From IMG/VR virus record IMGVR_UViG_3300025400_000015, positions 1 through 64,000 of that record: 64,000 nucleotides of DNA; one strand, 5' to 3'. Made by a program: the position numbers and the translations under genes. The notes under the pieces are model-generated. The model ran no database searches. It saw nothing but the letters and a program-made list of their open reading frames with translations, and was not told the DNA's origin. This document shows positions 8,855-18,392 of the stretch, in pieces. Origin of the DNA: a virus. Each line of letters starts with the position of its first letter. Position 1 is the first letter of the stretch.

Positions 8855-11800
8855 CTAGTTACCGTACTTGTTTGGCAGTGAAGCCAAAGCGTGTTGAATA
8901 AAATATGCCTGGGTCTTAAATTGCGGGTCCGCGGCGACTTCTTGGCACCAGTTGTACCACTGGTTCTCAAGGCCCGTGGCGCTGCCGTTGCCGCTAATTA
9001 TTGCCTGCACCTTGGACACAACCGAGTCGTAGTTTTCAAGAACGAACGCAAACTTTTTTCGGTCGGTTTTGGTCATGATGTTTTCTGTAACCAATGGGTC
9101 CTTAACCAAGGAGCGCATTTCGTTAATAGAGTTGATCTCTGCGTTGTACCGAGATGCACCCTGGAAGTTGGAAAGCCACGTTGGGTTCATCGAGCGACCG
9201 TAATTTAATGCCTGGTCGTTCAACGCCTTGTATTCCTGGTAGCCAATGTTTGTGCCCGGGGCCATTCCGTTACCACCAAAAGCAGGCTGAGCGGCCAAAT
9301 AGTTGTAGTAATAGTCATTGCCTGCGGCCACAAGAATTGCGTCCAAGTATTGCTGTGGGGTATCCTTGGCTCGAAGGTTAAGAGAAACCTCAAGCGTGTA
9401 GGCCACAGGCGAGTACTTGCCATTGCGGCTAATGGTGTAGGCAAAAGCGTACGGGTATTTGGCAGCAAGCTGCTGGCCTTGCACCGTTGACAGAATTGCC
9501 GCACTTGACACCGTTTCTGGGTACGGCGTGTAATTGCTGGAGCTGTGGGCAACAAGGTCAAAAATGTTGTTGGGGTATTCAACCGCAAACTTATTAGCCG
9601 CTTCGGTAAAAGGCATGCGCGCCGACAGCGCCTGAAATTCTGGGCTCTTTGAGAACTGTTCCTGAATACTTAAAGCCGCAGGGGAAGCAAACGCCAATAC
9701 GCCCTTGACAAGCATCATCATGACAGCTGCACCGCGAGCGTGGTCCAAGAACGTTTGGAAGTTCTGAGGATTGTTGAAGTAGTCAGAAACATACAAGTCA
9801 GCTTGTGCACGAAGGAACGCAATCTTTTCGTTGGGGGTCCATGGTTGGCCGGTGTTGGGGTTTGTCTGCTCCAACGCTTTTTGGTAGTGCTTCCATGCCA
9901 AGTCATATTGCTGCGAGTACAGGTTGTCCAACGCATTGTTAAGAACCAAGTTTTCAGTGCTTCGCATAGCAGACGTGTTTAGGTCAGTAATGCCCGCAGC
10001 GTTTGCCAGCGCGACCGAAGCGTCCAAAAGGTTGCGGCCAATGGTACTTGGAAAGAAGTCACTGTACAAAGACGAGTTGTTTGAGACTGGACCAAGGATT
10101 GCCGCCAAAACTTTTGTGGCCAAAACGCCTGAGCTGGTTGCTCCGCTAAACATCTTTTCGGCAATCTTCAACGGCATTGTGACTAGCGGGCCCCACGATG
10201 GGCGGAACAAACCAAGGGCACCAGCAGCGCCGCTTTCTGATCCGGTGGGCACAACCGATGCAATTGAACCCGGGTCAATGGAAAGCCCAAAACCAAGGTG
10301 GCCAAATGCGCCGTTTGTAAAGCTGCCGACGTTGCCGCCAATTACACCAGCGTTGCCCAAGAACGTAGATCCTGGGACAGCAATGCTTGGGTTATTGCCG
10401 CCAGCCGAAGCATTGCTAATGTAATTGGTGACACCAAGGCAAAGTTTCAAGTATCGCTCAAACGCGCCTGGGTCATTGCGAAGCACGCGGAAAGCACGAC
10501 GCCATGCCTGGTTCTGGGCAAAGTAGAACGGCGCAAGCACGCGCATGTTTACTTCCCACAAGGTCTTGTCTTGTGGGTTGTGAACGTATTTGTGCATGTT
10601 AATAAACGCGTCACGGTCTGCAATCATGTGAGCCGTTGGTTCGTCAATCAAGTTGCGTTCAATAAGCGGGCGCAAACGCTCCATCTGCAAATGCTGTTCA
10701 AGCAAAAAGATTGGTTCGCGAACCATCTTGTTTACAATTGGCCCAAGGACTGCGTCGTGTCCTTTTTCGGCTACACGAGTAATAAGGTCGGACATCGAAC
10801 CTTCAACAAGGCCGCTGTGGCCGCCGATCGAAGGGATGTCTTCAGGGGCAAGATTGCCCATCTTTCGGACATCTTCGCGGAAGTCTTCAAGGCCCTTAAG
10901 CTTGTCTGGGTTTGCCGCCTGGGTTACAAGTGCTGGGTGAAAATAGTGGTCAACGTATTGCAACGTGCCATTGTTGTCCTCAAAGTAACCGCTACCAGAA
11001 ACGCTGGCAATAGCGTTTTCGGCAATGACGGCAGCCCACTCTTCGTGCGCGTTGCTGCGAGCAAATTTGCTTGTTGGCGGGATGCGGCCCGTGTCGCGCT
11101 GGAAACGGGAAACCTCTTCTGGCGGCAATGCCTCGATGGTTTCAAGAGCCTTCTTTTCCATTGCTGCCCGCAACGCGTCAACTTCAGTTGGCCCTATGTA
11201 CTTAACGCCTTGGCGAATAATTTCTTCGCGAGTAAACCCAAATTCATCTTTTGGGTCGGTAATTGCACCGTGAACAACTGCTTGCTGAAGGCCATAATTG
11301 TACAGCCATTCTTCCATTTCTTTTGAAACAGGAGCAAGCAACGGGTCGTTGGCAATACGAGCAATCTGCATGCGCAAGTCTGACTCGTAATTAGGGGCGC
11401 CAGGCATTGACAATGCAACGCCATTGCGTCCGTGCTTGGTTGACGGAACCCATTCGCCATTGTCGTTCTTTTCAAGAAGGATGCCAGACATTGTCTGCTC
11501 AACGGTCTTTTCATCAAAAACATCGTTCTTGGAACTGTGAACGCCACCGGGCAAGTGTCCATCGTGTCGCATGATAGTGCCGACAAAGTCGTCAAGCATG
11601 CGGTTGCGCTTTGCCTGATCCATGCCAAGAATCAAATTCTTTTGCATGCCTGTAAGGACACCGGCAACAACGTCGCGAATCAGCTTGCCTTCGTACGCAT
11701 CGCGAACGTAAGAATTAAATTCTTCCACGCTCATCTTTTGAGGGTCGAGTCCCTGTTTGGCCAAACGGGCAGCAACTTCGTCTGCCTTTTCACGGAACAA

Positions 11801-14800
11801 ACGAGCGCCATACGCTTCATGCTTGGCGATCGAGGCCATGACTTTTGCATCAAAAGATTGCCAGCCGCCAAAACGAAGACTGTTCAACATAGCTTCTGAG
11901 GCGCCTACGCGCAGGGCCCAGCCACCAGAAAACAAAGCCATTGGCACAAAAGTGCGGCTAAGGAATCGATTGATGGCGTCAACCGTGTATTGCCAACCCA
12001 TGATGTACGGGCTGCGCTTGCTGTACAAACGAGCAAGCTCTGTCTGCAAATTGGTTTCCGGTTTTTCGGCAAGAATTTCTTGGAAATTTTTACGGTCAAT
12101 GTTGGCCGAACGAATTCCCAAAGGAAGGTCTTCGGAATTGCCTAGGTAGCGGCTTTCCATAAAATTGTCAAAGACATTGTCCAGCAGTTCTGAAGAAAGC
12201 TTGTTTTTCATGCCGCTTAAAACGGAAGCAATAACAGAATGACCAAAATTTATCATTAAGTTTTCTTTGCCCGCTTCGGAAACAATTGGCGACAAAAGGT
12301 CCATTGTTCGTACCGCCAAAGATTCGGCAAAAAATTCGTCAACGCCGTGAAGCCAATAGTTTCGCCCATACGCGCTCATGGTGTAACCGGACAAGCGCGT
12401 AAAATCAATTGTCTTTGGATCAATCGGGTTGGTTCCGTTTACGTCCAAAATGTGATTGATGTAATCCATTTCCTCGCCATGAGAATGTACCCATCCAAGG
12501 GGAACGCCATCTTCTGTGTCTTTGTTCATGTAATCCCAAAGCGGGTGTTCCTGGAAAAACTTCTCTCGTGCGCGGTCAAAATCGTTTTCCATTTGCGCAA
12601 CGTATTCTTCGGGAAGGTACGTGGAGAGGTGGTGGAACAATTCATGATATACACTGAAATCAAAATTTAACGGGGCTTCAAGTGCGGCGCTGTAAATGTT
12701 TAATATTTTTTGACCAAACATGTACGACGCAAATGCGTCTGGATGGTCGCTACCAACCATAGCAATGACACCCGCAAAAAATTTTGGTCCGATTCGGTTT
12801 ACAAAATCAAGAAGTTCTTTTTCGTAATTGTCTGTTTTTTCGGCAAAGAATTTTTCAATAGCGGCCATTTCTTCAGGCGACGACGACTTAAATGTTTCCC
12901 GAAGTTTTTCAAGATCTGCTTTTTCTACAAGATCTTTATGCGTCTCAACAAGGTCTTTAATAAGCCGTTCGCCTTCTGGCGACGTGTCTTGTCGAGCACG
13001 AATAAAACTGTCAATTTTTGGAGGCGTGACAATAAAGTCCCGCTTCATTCCCTTGGGCATGTACCCCTTACGAAGCACTTCGCTCAAAGACCCAACATTC
13101 CATCGAGCTTCTTTAAGGTCTTCGGCAAGCCCAGCTAATTCACGCAAACCATAAACCGGAGATGCAAGAGGGCTTTGCATTGAATTTATAAATTGGTTCG
13201 TTGCCGAGATTTTTCCACGAACCTTTTCAAGCTCGTCCATCAAAAATTGTGGCGACGAAACGTTCAGGTCAAATCCAGAATGGGCGGTAATAACTCTGCT
13301 TGAAAAAATGCGCGTGTTGTTGAACGCAGCAATTCGGTCTTCAATTTCGCGCTTTTGCTGAAACAAGAAACGCAGCTTTGCTTCAAAAACATTAGCCGCG
13401 TGAACAAAATGCTCAACTTCGGAAGGCTCGGGCATTGATTCGCTCGCCCCGAATTCGTACATTGGGCTAAGGCCTGTTTTAAGAATTTTTGAAAGTTCGG
13501 CTTCGGCTTCTTCGTAGCCGTCAATAAACTTGCCCTTTTTAAGCGGCGGCTCCGTTGTCCACTTTTCAATGTCTTCCCGGTTGTGATCAATGATCATATT
13601 TTCGGGTTCGCCTAATTTACGGGCCCCACCTTCAGACATGGTAATCGCAGGTGCATCTTTTTCCCCGGCAATGGCGTGCAACGCTTGAAGCAAGGCTGCA
13701 CGGGCTTCTTTGTTCTTTGCCCCAAGGTTGTGGATTGTAAACGACCCGTCTCTTTCGGCAACATAATTAAGAACACCAACCATGCCTCCGATTTCGTCAC
13801 GGGCAACAACAATGTTTGAAGGCAAGTCGCCAAACCGCCGTTGAGCATTAAACCGCTCAAGGGCGCTGACCATTTGATCCAGGGTTTCGCTTGTGCCGTT
13901 AACAACCGTTTTTTGCGTGATTTTTTTAAATTCAGCAGCAAAGTGTTCATTAACAATTTCATGAAGCAAATAAGCGTGGGCAACGTCCGCTGGCGTATCG
14001 TTAACGTAAGCGTTTTTTCCCTGAAGCTTGTTCAGCCATGTTGGGTCATCGGCCAAACGTTCTTTTACATATTCGCGAAATTTTTCAGCGACTTCTTTGG
14101 CGCTGCCATCTGGGCCAACCTTAAACGGATTGGCCCATTTTGACCCTTCACCAACAAACACAGAGTCTTTAGGAACAGCAAGACCGGGCTTAGTTACATA
14201 ACCGGCTTTAAACCCAAGGCCTATTCCATAACTTTTTTGTTTATTGCGAATTGATTCATCAATCAAATGTTTAATAACGTCACCATGGCAAGCCAACGGC
14301 GAGCAGTTGCAGGAAATGTTTTTGCCCTTAAGCGGGTCCAGCCAATCCGGTTCTTCAGCCAAACGCTTTTTTGCGTACTCATAAAACTTTTCAATAACTT
14401 CTTCACGGGTTCCGTCCGGGCCAATCTTAAATGGATTGCCCCATGGCGTTCCTCTCCCAACATATATGGCGTCTTCCGGAGCGTCCTTTTTGTTAAAAAC
14501 GCCCTTAACCGAAATTGCTTCTTTGAACTTTTGACCCCTTGTTTTGGGTGAATCGCCGCTTGGGTATTGTGCCCGCTCTTCTGGCGTTAAGGCTTTTTGA
14601 AATTCGGAACGAATATCAGTAAGCAACTGGCCAAGTTTGTTTTGCCCAGGGATGCCAGCGCACTTGCCACAGGAACAATCGCCCCACGTATTGTCGTGCC
14701 AGGTGTTTACCTCAACAAGTTTTGCGTCACCAGTTTGCAACAACAAATCGCGCATGCCCGGTTCGCTAAACTTTTGGCGCACCAAGTTTTTCATTACGTC

Positions 14801-17800
14801 TTCGCGTATTAAATTCCAATCTTCGCGCAATGGGTTTTTGCGGCCAAGCCTACGTGCAGCATTTGGGTGATTGGCGTTGCGAATTTGTTCGCGCAAGTCT
14901 TTGTCGGTTGTTTTGGCTGCTTGAAATGCGTGCTCTACCGTTGGGTATGTCTTGCCTTCAAACACAACGGGCGACTCATGGAAGTTGGAAAGGAATCTAA
15001 ATTCGCCCTTAAAACCGTTTTCTTCTAATTCAATTTGTTTTAGGGTAAGTTCGCGTTTATAATTTTCGGAAGCCTCGCGCAAACGCGTAGCTTGCTGTTT
15101 GGCTTCTTCAACAAAATCGTCATGCTTTTCGGCCGCAAAGGGATTGCCAATCTCGGGCTCCGAAGGATAATGGTCAACTTCTCCATTGAAATTTTCTAAA
15201 TCAAGAATTTGCTGTTTTAATTCTTCGGGGTAATCGGTAAAGTCGTACCGATCTTCAGCTTTGACGTTTGCGTAAATATGACGTTCTTTGATGTATGGCT
15301 TAGTTGCGTTTTCAACAACTCCGTCGCGCGAAACACGCGCATACTCCGCCAAACGAAGCTTTTGTTCCAAGCTCAAAAGCCGTGGTTCAATTTCTTTACC
15401 TGCCAGCGTGGTGTACAAAACGCCCGAGATGCGACGCATCTCTTTGGCCAAACCACGAAGTTCTGCGGCACGTGGAATGCGCAGTTCGCCAAGGTGGGTA
15501 GAACCAATACCAGCGAATCCTTCAAGGCCAGTCTTGGAGTTGCCCACGCGTGAAAGGACGCGGCCCTCCTTACCGGCTACATACAAGCCGCGATCGCCAC
15601 CGCCGTCAAGGCCGGTCAGCTTCATAACTTCTTCCCAGATTTTGTTACCCATGGTGTGGGTCAAAATGCCAAGTTCGCCCTTTTCAAGACCAGCAACGGC
15701 GCGACGCATCGTGGCGTAATACATTGCCTGGCGGTATGCATTGATGTATTCCTGCGGCCCTTCGGCGTGAAGCAACAAGTCGCCAACAGCCTTAACGGCG
15801 TCTTCGTGCATAAGGGATGAACGCAAAAGGTCCATGATTGCTGGAATGGCGTTAACACTGCCTGGGCGAATAATTTTGTTTTCGATCTTGCCGGTCAGCT
15901 CATCAATGTACGATGAGTCGCGGGTAAAACGCGTGGCCAGCCAACGAAAGAATGCAGCGGTGCCACGAATGCTTTCGTCAGGCAAAGCAAACAACAAAGC
16001 GCTGTTGGGTTTAATGTCAACGCCTGTTTCTTCGCGAATGACTTTCCATACGGACTGAATAAAAGCACCGTCGGAATTAAGCAGATTACCCAGAATGTGA
16101 AACCGGCGTCCAAGGTCGCCCTTTAGTTCTGCCTTGAAAATTTCGTACATGCTCATGCTGGGCATCATGCCATTTACAATGCTGCTGCCTTCAGCTATGT
16201 CACGGAAAACCGCAAGGACCCCCTCTTCCGTGTTTGCTTCGCCCAGTCGCTTAATAAGCGTTCCAGCCTTAACGCTTTTGTCGGCAGAATCTTGAAACGT
16301 GTTGCGGAATGTATCCAAGATTTCCGATGCGCTGTGACTGGCAATGTAGTGAACTGCATTGCGCACACGTGCGTACTGCTGGTACGCAAGGTCAACGTCG
16401 TCCGCGTTGCGAATGCCAAGTCCGCTAAACCAAGCGCCCAGTGTGCCAGTAAAACCAGCAAACGATCGTGAAGTGTGCAAGACTTTGCCGTACGCGCCCA
16501 ATGGGTCGGTACCAAGCCATTTGGTGTAAAAATCGGTCAAACCGGACACCGGAGCGAAGAAAGGGTTGCCCTTGTCGATGCCAAAATACTGAGCCAACAT
16601 TTGGCCATCAGTGCCAATTATTTTGCCATTTGCGTCATAGGCATTTCCGTCACGTGTCTTATTCCAAAGATCAATCAACGGCTGGTCATTGCTGTTAAGA
16701 ACATTTTCTTGATTCACCAAATACATGGCGTTTAAACGAACGCTGGACGTGGCCTTGCCTGCCAATCGAGCGGTTTTCATTAAATAACCCAAAGGGCGGA
16801 ATGCTGCCTGCGAAGCAAGGTCCGCCAACTTGTATGCAGTGCCTCGGTCGGTGCCTGCAAACTTGCCCGATTGCAATTCGCGTTCGGCGCCAATCTTAAG
16901 GCGCTCTACAATTGCCTGTGTGCTGCGTTGTTCTGCGGCTTTAATGGCAGCTTGGGTTTCTTCGTCTAGCGTCTTTCCCGCAGCTTTTGCTGCATTGCCC
17001 ATTGCAACCAATCGGCTGTCTTCCGCCATTTGTATTGACGCTTGAAGCGCTTCGGCATTTGCCGCAGCAACAGATGCGTCGGTTGACGCGCCATCGGTTG
17101 CAAGCCCCGCAAGGATGGATGGAAGCATGTAGGAAAGTGCATAATTCCAACCACGCTGAGCAGCCAACGACTCGGTGAACGCCATTGTGTGCGACATCAA
17201 TTGGTATGCGTTTTGCTGGCTCCACGGATCGATCAGGCGAGTTACGCTAAGCGCAACGTTGTTTGCGGTGTTGTAAGCATCGCCAAGGCCTACAAGTGGA
17301 TTCCCTTGAAAACCGTTTGGCCCAAAAAAACCAATAGTGGCAATTTCGTCAGTGGTTAACATTCCTCGCAAAGCAATGTTTTTTCCCCAATCGGCAAGGC
17401 CCCCAAGGCCTTGGCCGACCCCACTTACTTTGTCCATAATGTTGTTGCCTATTGACCCCCAGAATCCATACTGGGCTTCACTGGCAGCAGTTTCCTGCAC
17501 GCTGTCATTTAAAACGTTGTATCCGTCTTTAACAACGTTTGTTGCGGCGTCCCACAAACCTGACGGGGCACCCTGCAAAAAATTGCTTGCGCCTCTCCAT
17601 GCATTTGACCACATGCCCGAAACGTCATTTGTGAAGTGGCCCCAACCACCATCGTTGTTTGCATACCCGTGTACGTATCGACCGATCTGGTTATACGCAG
17701 TCAAGTACTTAACGGCATTTGAAATCTGGGTAGGGCTTGCATTGTCCATGCGAGCAAGGCTTGCAATTGTTGAAGGGTTCTGGGCAATCAATGGATTGAT

Positions 17801-17956
17801 TGAAGTAATACGGGCAAGGCCGTGTTGTTGCGTTGGGCTTAATGCATTCATGGCGTCGGAGTCAATATTCTCCTGCGCCAAAGCAATTGCCTTTTGGCCA
17901 ATCGGGCTTGTCGTTGGCGTGCTTTGCTCTAATGGGATTCCATTGATTGAGGGCAT
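8855..17956 (-). CDS. Giant probable ejection protein with NADAR, two DUF4326 and zincin-like domains, copy A
   Basis: At 3033 aa this is the largest gene. The N-terminal ~970 and C-terminal ~1030 residues resemble the copy B protein. Between them are about 930 extra residues: NADAR at ~985-1125 (FRFLSNF, TVEHAFQAAK with E1008, GQNKLGQLL); DUF4326 at ~1155-1235 (GRGTPWGNPF with W1172, CNCSPLACHGD from C1216); a second, altered DUF4326 at ~1260-1335; a possible acetyltransferase-like region ~1386-1450; and a zincin site (H1771-E-L-F-H1775, with DEFFAES near 1872 as a possible third ligand). NADAR proteins act on ADP-ribose linkages. Position between portal and capsid genes suggests delivery with the DNA, which is inference. 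Confidence 0.8.
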   Translation of the reverse strand: MPSINGIPLEQSTPTTSPIGQKAIALAQENIDSDAMNALSPTQQHGLARITSINPLIAQNPSTIASLARMDNASPTQISNAVKYLTAYNQIGRYVHGYANNDGGWGHFTNDVSGMWSNAWRGASNFLQGAPSGLWDAATNVVKDGYNVLNDSVQETAASEAQYGFWGSIGNNIMDKVSGVGQGLGGLADWGKNIALRGMLTTDEIATIGFFGPNGFQGNPLVGLGDAYNTANNVALSVTRLIDPWSQQNAYQLMSHTMAFTESLAAQRGWNYALSYMLPSILAGLATDGASTDASVAAANAEALQASIQMAEDSRLVAMGNAAKAAGKTLDEETQAAIKAAEQRSTQAIVERLKIGAERELQSGKFAGTDRGTAYKLADLASQAAFRPLGYLMKTARLAGKATSSVRLNAMYLVNQENVLNSNDQPLIDLWNKTRDGNAYDANGKIIGTDGQMLAQYFGIDKGNPFFAPVSGLTDFYTKWLGTDPLGAYGKVLHTSRSFAGFTGTLGAWFSGLGIRNADDVDLAYQQYARVRNAVHYIASHSASEILDTFRNTFQDSADKSVKAGTLIKRLGEANTEEGVLAVFRDIAEGSSIVNGMMPSMSMYEIFKAELKGDLGRRFHILGNLLNSDGAFIQSVWKVIREETGVDIKPNSALLFALPDESIRGTAAFFRWLATRFTRDSSYIDELTGKIENKIIRPGSVNAIPAIMDLLRSSLMHEDAVKAVGDLLLHAEGPQEYINAYRQAMYYATMRRAVAGLEKGELGILTHTMGNKIWEEVMKLTGLDGGGDRGLYVAGKEGRVLSRVGNSKTGLEGFAGIGSTHLGELRIPRAAELRGLAKEMRRISGVLYTTLAGKEIEPRLLSLEQKLRLAEYARVSRDGVVENATKPYIKERHIYANVKAEDRYDFTDYPEELKQQILDLENFNGEVDHYPSEPEIGNPFAAEKHDDFVEEAKQQATRLREASENYKRELTLKQIELEENGFKGEFRFLSNFHESPVVFEGKTYPTVEHAFQAAKTTDKDLREQIRNANHPNAARRLGRKNPLREDWNLIREDVMKNLVRQKFSEPGMRDLLLQTGDAKLVEVNTWHDNTWGDCSCGKCAGIPGQNKLGQLLTDIRSEFQKALTPEERAQYPSGDSPKTRGQKFKEAISVKGVFNKKDAPEDAIYVGRGTPWGNPFKIGPDGTREEVIEKFYEYAKKRLAEEPDWLDPLKGKNISCNCSPLACHGDVIKHLIDESIRNKQKSYGIGLGFKAGYVTKPGLAVPKDSVFVGEGSKWANPFKVGPDGSAKEVAEKFREYVKERLADDPTWLNKLQGKNAYVNDTPADVAHAYLLHEIVNEHFAAEFKKITQKTVVNGTSETLDQMVSALERFNAQRRFGDLPSNIVVARDEIGGMVGVLNYVAERDGSFTIHNLGAKNKEARAALLQALHAIAGEKDAPAITMSEGGARKLGEPENMIIDHNREDIEKWTTEPPLKKGKFIDGYEEAEAELSKILKTGLSPMYEFGASESMPEPSEVEHFVHAANVFEAKLRFLFQQKREIEDRIAAFNNTRIFSSRVITAHSGFDLNVSSPQFLMDELEKVRGKISATNQFINSMQSPLASPVYGLRELAGLAEDLKEARWNVGSLSEVLRKGYMPKGMKRDFIVTPPKIDSFIRARQDTSPEGERLIKDLVETHKDLVEKADLEKLRETFKSSSPEEMAAIEKFFAEKTDNYEKELLDFVNRIGPKFFAGVIAMVGSDHPDAFASYMFGQKILNIYSAALEAPLNFDFSVYHELFHHLSTYLPEEYVAQMENDFDRAREKFFQEHPLWDYMNKDTEDGVPLGWVHSHGEEMDYINHILDVNGTNPIDPKTIDFTRLSGYTMSAYGRNYWLHGVDEFFAESLAVRTMDLLSPIVSEAGKENLMINFGHSVIASVLSGMKNKLSSELLDNVFDNFMESRYLGNSEDLPLGIRSANIDRKNFQEILAEKPETNLQTELARLYSKRSPYIMGWQYTVDAINRFLSRTFVPMALFSGGWALRVGASEAMLNSLRFGGWQSFDAKVMASIAKHEAYGARLFREKADEVAARLAKQGLDPQKMSVEEFNSYVRDAYEGKLIRDVVAGVLTGMQKNLILGMDQAKRNRMLDDFVGTIMRHDGHLPGGVHSSKNDVFDEKTVEQTMSGILLEKNDNGEWVPSTKHGRNGVALSMPGAPNYESDLRMQIARIANDPLLAPVSKEMEEWLYNYGLQQAVVHGAITDPKDEFGFTREEIIRQGVKYIGPTEVDALRAAMEKKALETIEALPPEEVSRFQRDTGRIPPTSKFARSNAHEEWAAVIAENAIASVSGSGYFEDNNGTLQYVDHYFHPALVTQAANPDKLKGLEDFREDVRKMGNLAPEDIPSIGGHSGLVEGSMSDLITRVAEKGHDAVLGPIVNKMVREPIFLLEQHLQMERLRPLIERNLIDEPTAHMIADRDAFINMHKYVHNPQDKTLWEVNMRVLAPFYFAQNQAWRRAFRVLRNDPGAFERYLKLCLGVTNYISNASAGGNNPSIAVPGSTFLGNAGVIGGNVGSFTNGAFGHLGFGLSIDPGSIASVVPTGSESGAAGALGLFRPSWGPLVTMPLKIAEKMFSGATSSGVLATKVLAAILGPVSNNSSLYSDFFPSTIGRNLLDASVALANAAGITDLNTSAMRSTENLVLNNALDNLYSQQYDLAWKHYQKALEQTNPNTGQPWTPNEKIAFLRAQADLYVSDYFNNPQNFQTFLDHARGAAVMMMLVKGVLAFASPAALSIQEQFSKSPEFQALSARMPFTEAANKFAVEYPNNIFDLVAHSSSNYTPYPETVSSAAILSTVQGQQLAAKYPYAFAYTISRNGKYSPVAYTLEVSLNLRAKDTPQQYLDAILVAAGNDYYYNYLAAQPAFGGNGMAPGTNIGYQEYKALNDQALNYGRSMNPTWLSNFQGASRYNAEINSINEMRSLVKDPLVTENIMTKTDRKKFAFVLENYDSVVSKVQAIISGNGSATGLENQWYNWCQEVAADPQFKTQAYFIQHALASLPNKYGN

Positions 17957-17963
17957 TTAGCTC

Positions 17964-18389
17964 CTAAATTCCAAGAGCACGGGCTGCGTTAGCCATGCTG
18001 TTCATAAGTGATGTTGCACCAAGGCCTTGCGAACCCATTGAAAAAATTTGGCTCAGGGCTGGGGGTTGCGTTTGCGATGGACCAGCGCCAGGGCCAAATG
18101 GCAAACCCGCAGTAACGGGTTCGTTGGGGCGCTGCGTAGGAGCAATGTACGGAATGTCACCCGGCTTTACTGGTGGGGCCGACTGCATCTGCGCCATTGG
18201 TCGAGGGGCGGGAGCGGCAGCAACCGGGGAAGAACCCATTGGCACGATTTGCTGCGCTTCCCGCTGAGCTGTGGCCTTGCCGTACTCTTGGTTGGGCACG
18301 GTGGAAATTGGCATGTTTAAATCAGAACGATTGCCATATGCCGTACCCGGGGTTCCCTGTCGACGGCCGCCGTGACTTTTGCGTGGCAT
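17964..18389 (-). CDS. Proline-rich head-module protein, copy A
   Basis: A 141-aa basic, Pro/Ala/Gln-rich protein between portal and giant protein. The N-terminus (MPRKSHGGRRQGTPGTAY) and the blocks ISTVPNQEYG and PNEPVTAGLPFGPG are shared with copy B. Low complexity suggests a disordered linker or connector accessory. No family recognised; conservation in both cassettes supports a real gene. Confidence 0.7.
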   Translation of the reverse strand: MPRKSHGGRRQGTPGTAYGNRSDLNMPISTVPNQEYGKATAQREAQQIVPMGSSPVAAAPAPRPMAQMQSAPPVKPGDIPYIAPTQRPNEPVTAGLPFGPGAGPSQTQPPALSQIFSMGSQGLGATSLMNSMANAARALGI

Positions 18390-18392
18390 TTA

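Noticed and set aside
10298-11326. Long plus-strand frame (342 aa) opposite the giant protein
   Set aside because: It is antisense to a conserved 3033-aa gene, has no family features and no ribosome site; a shadow of codon bias.
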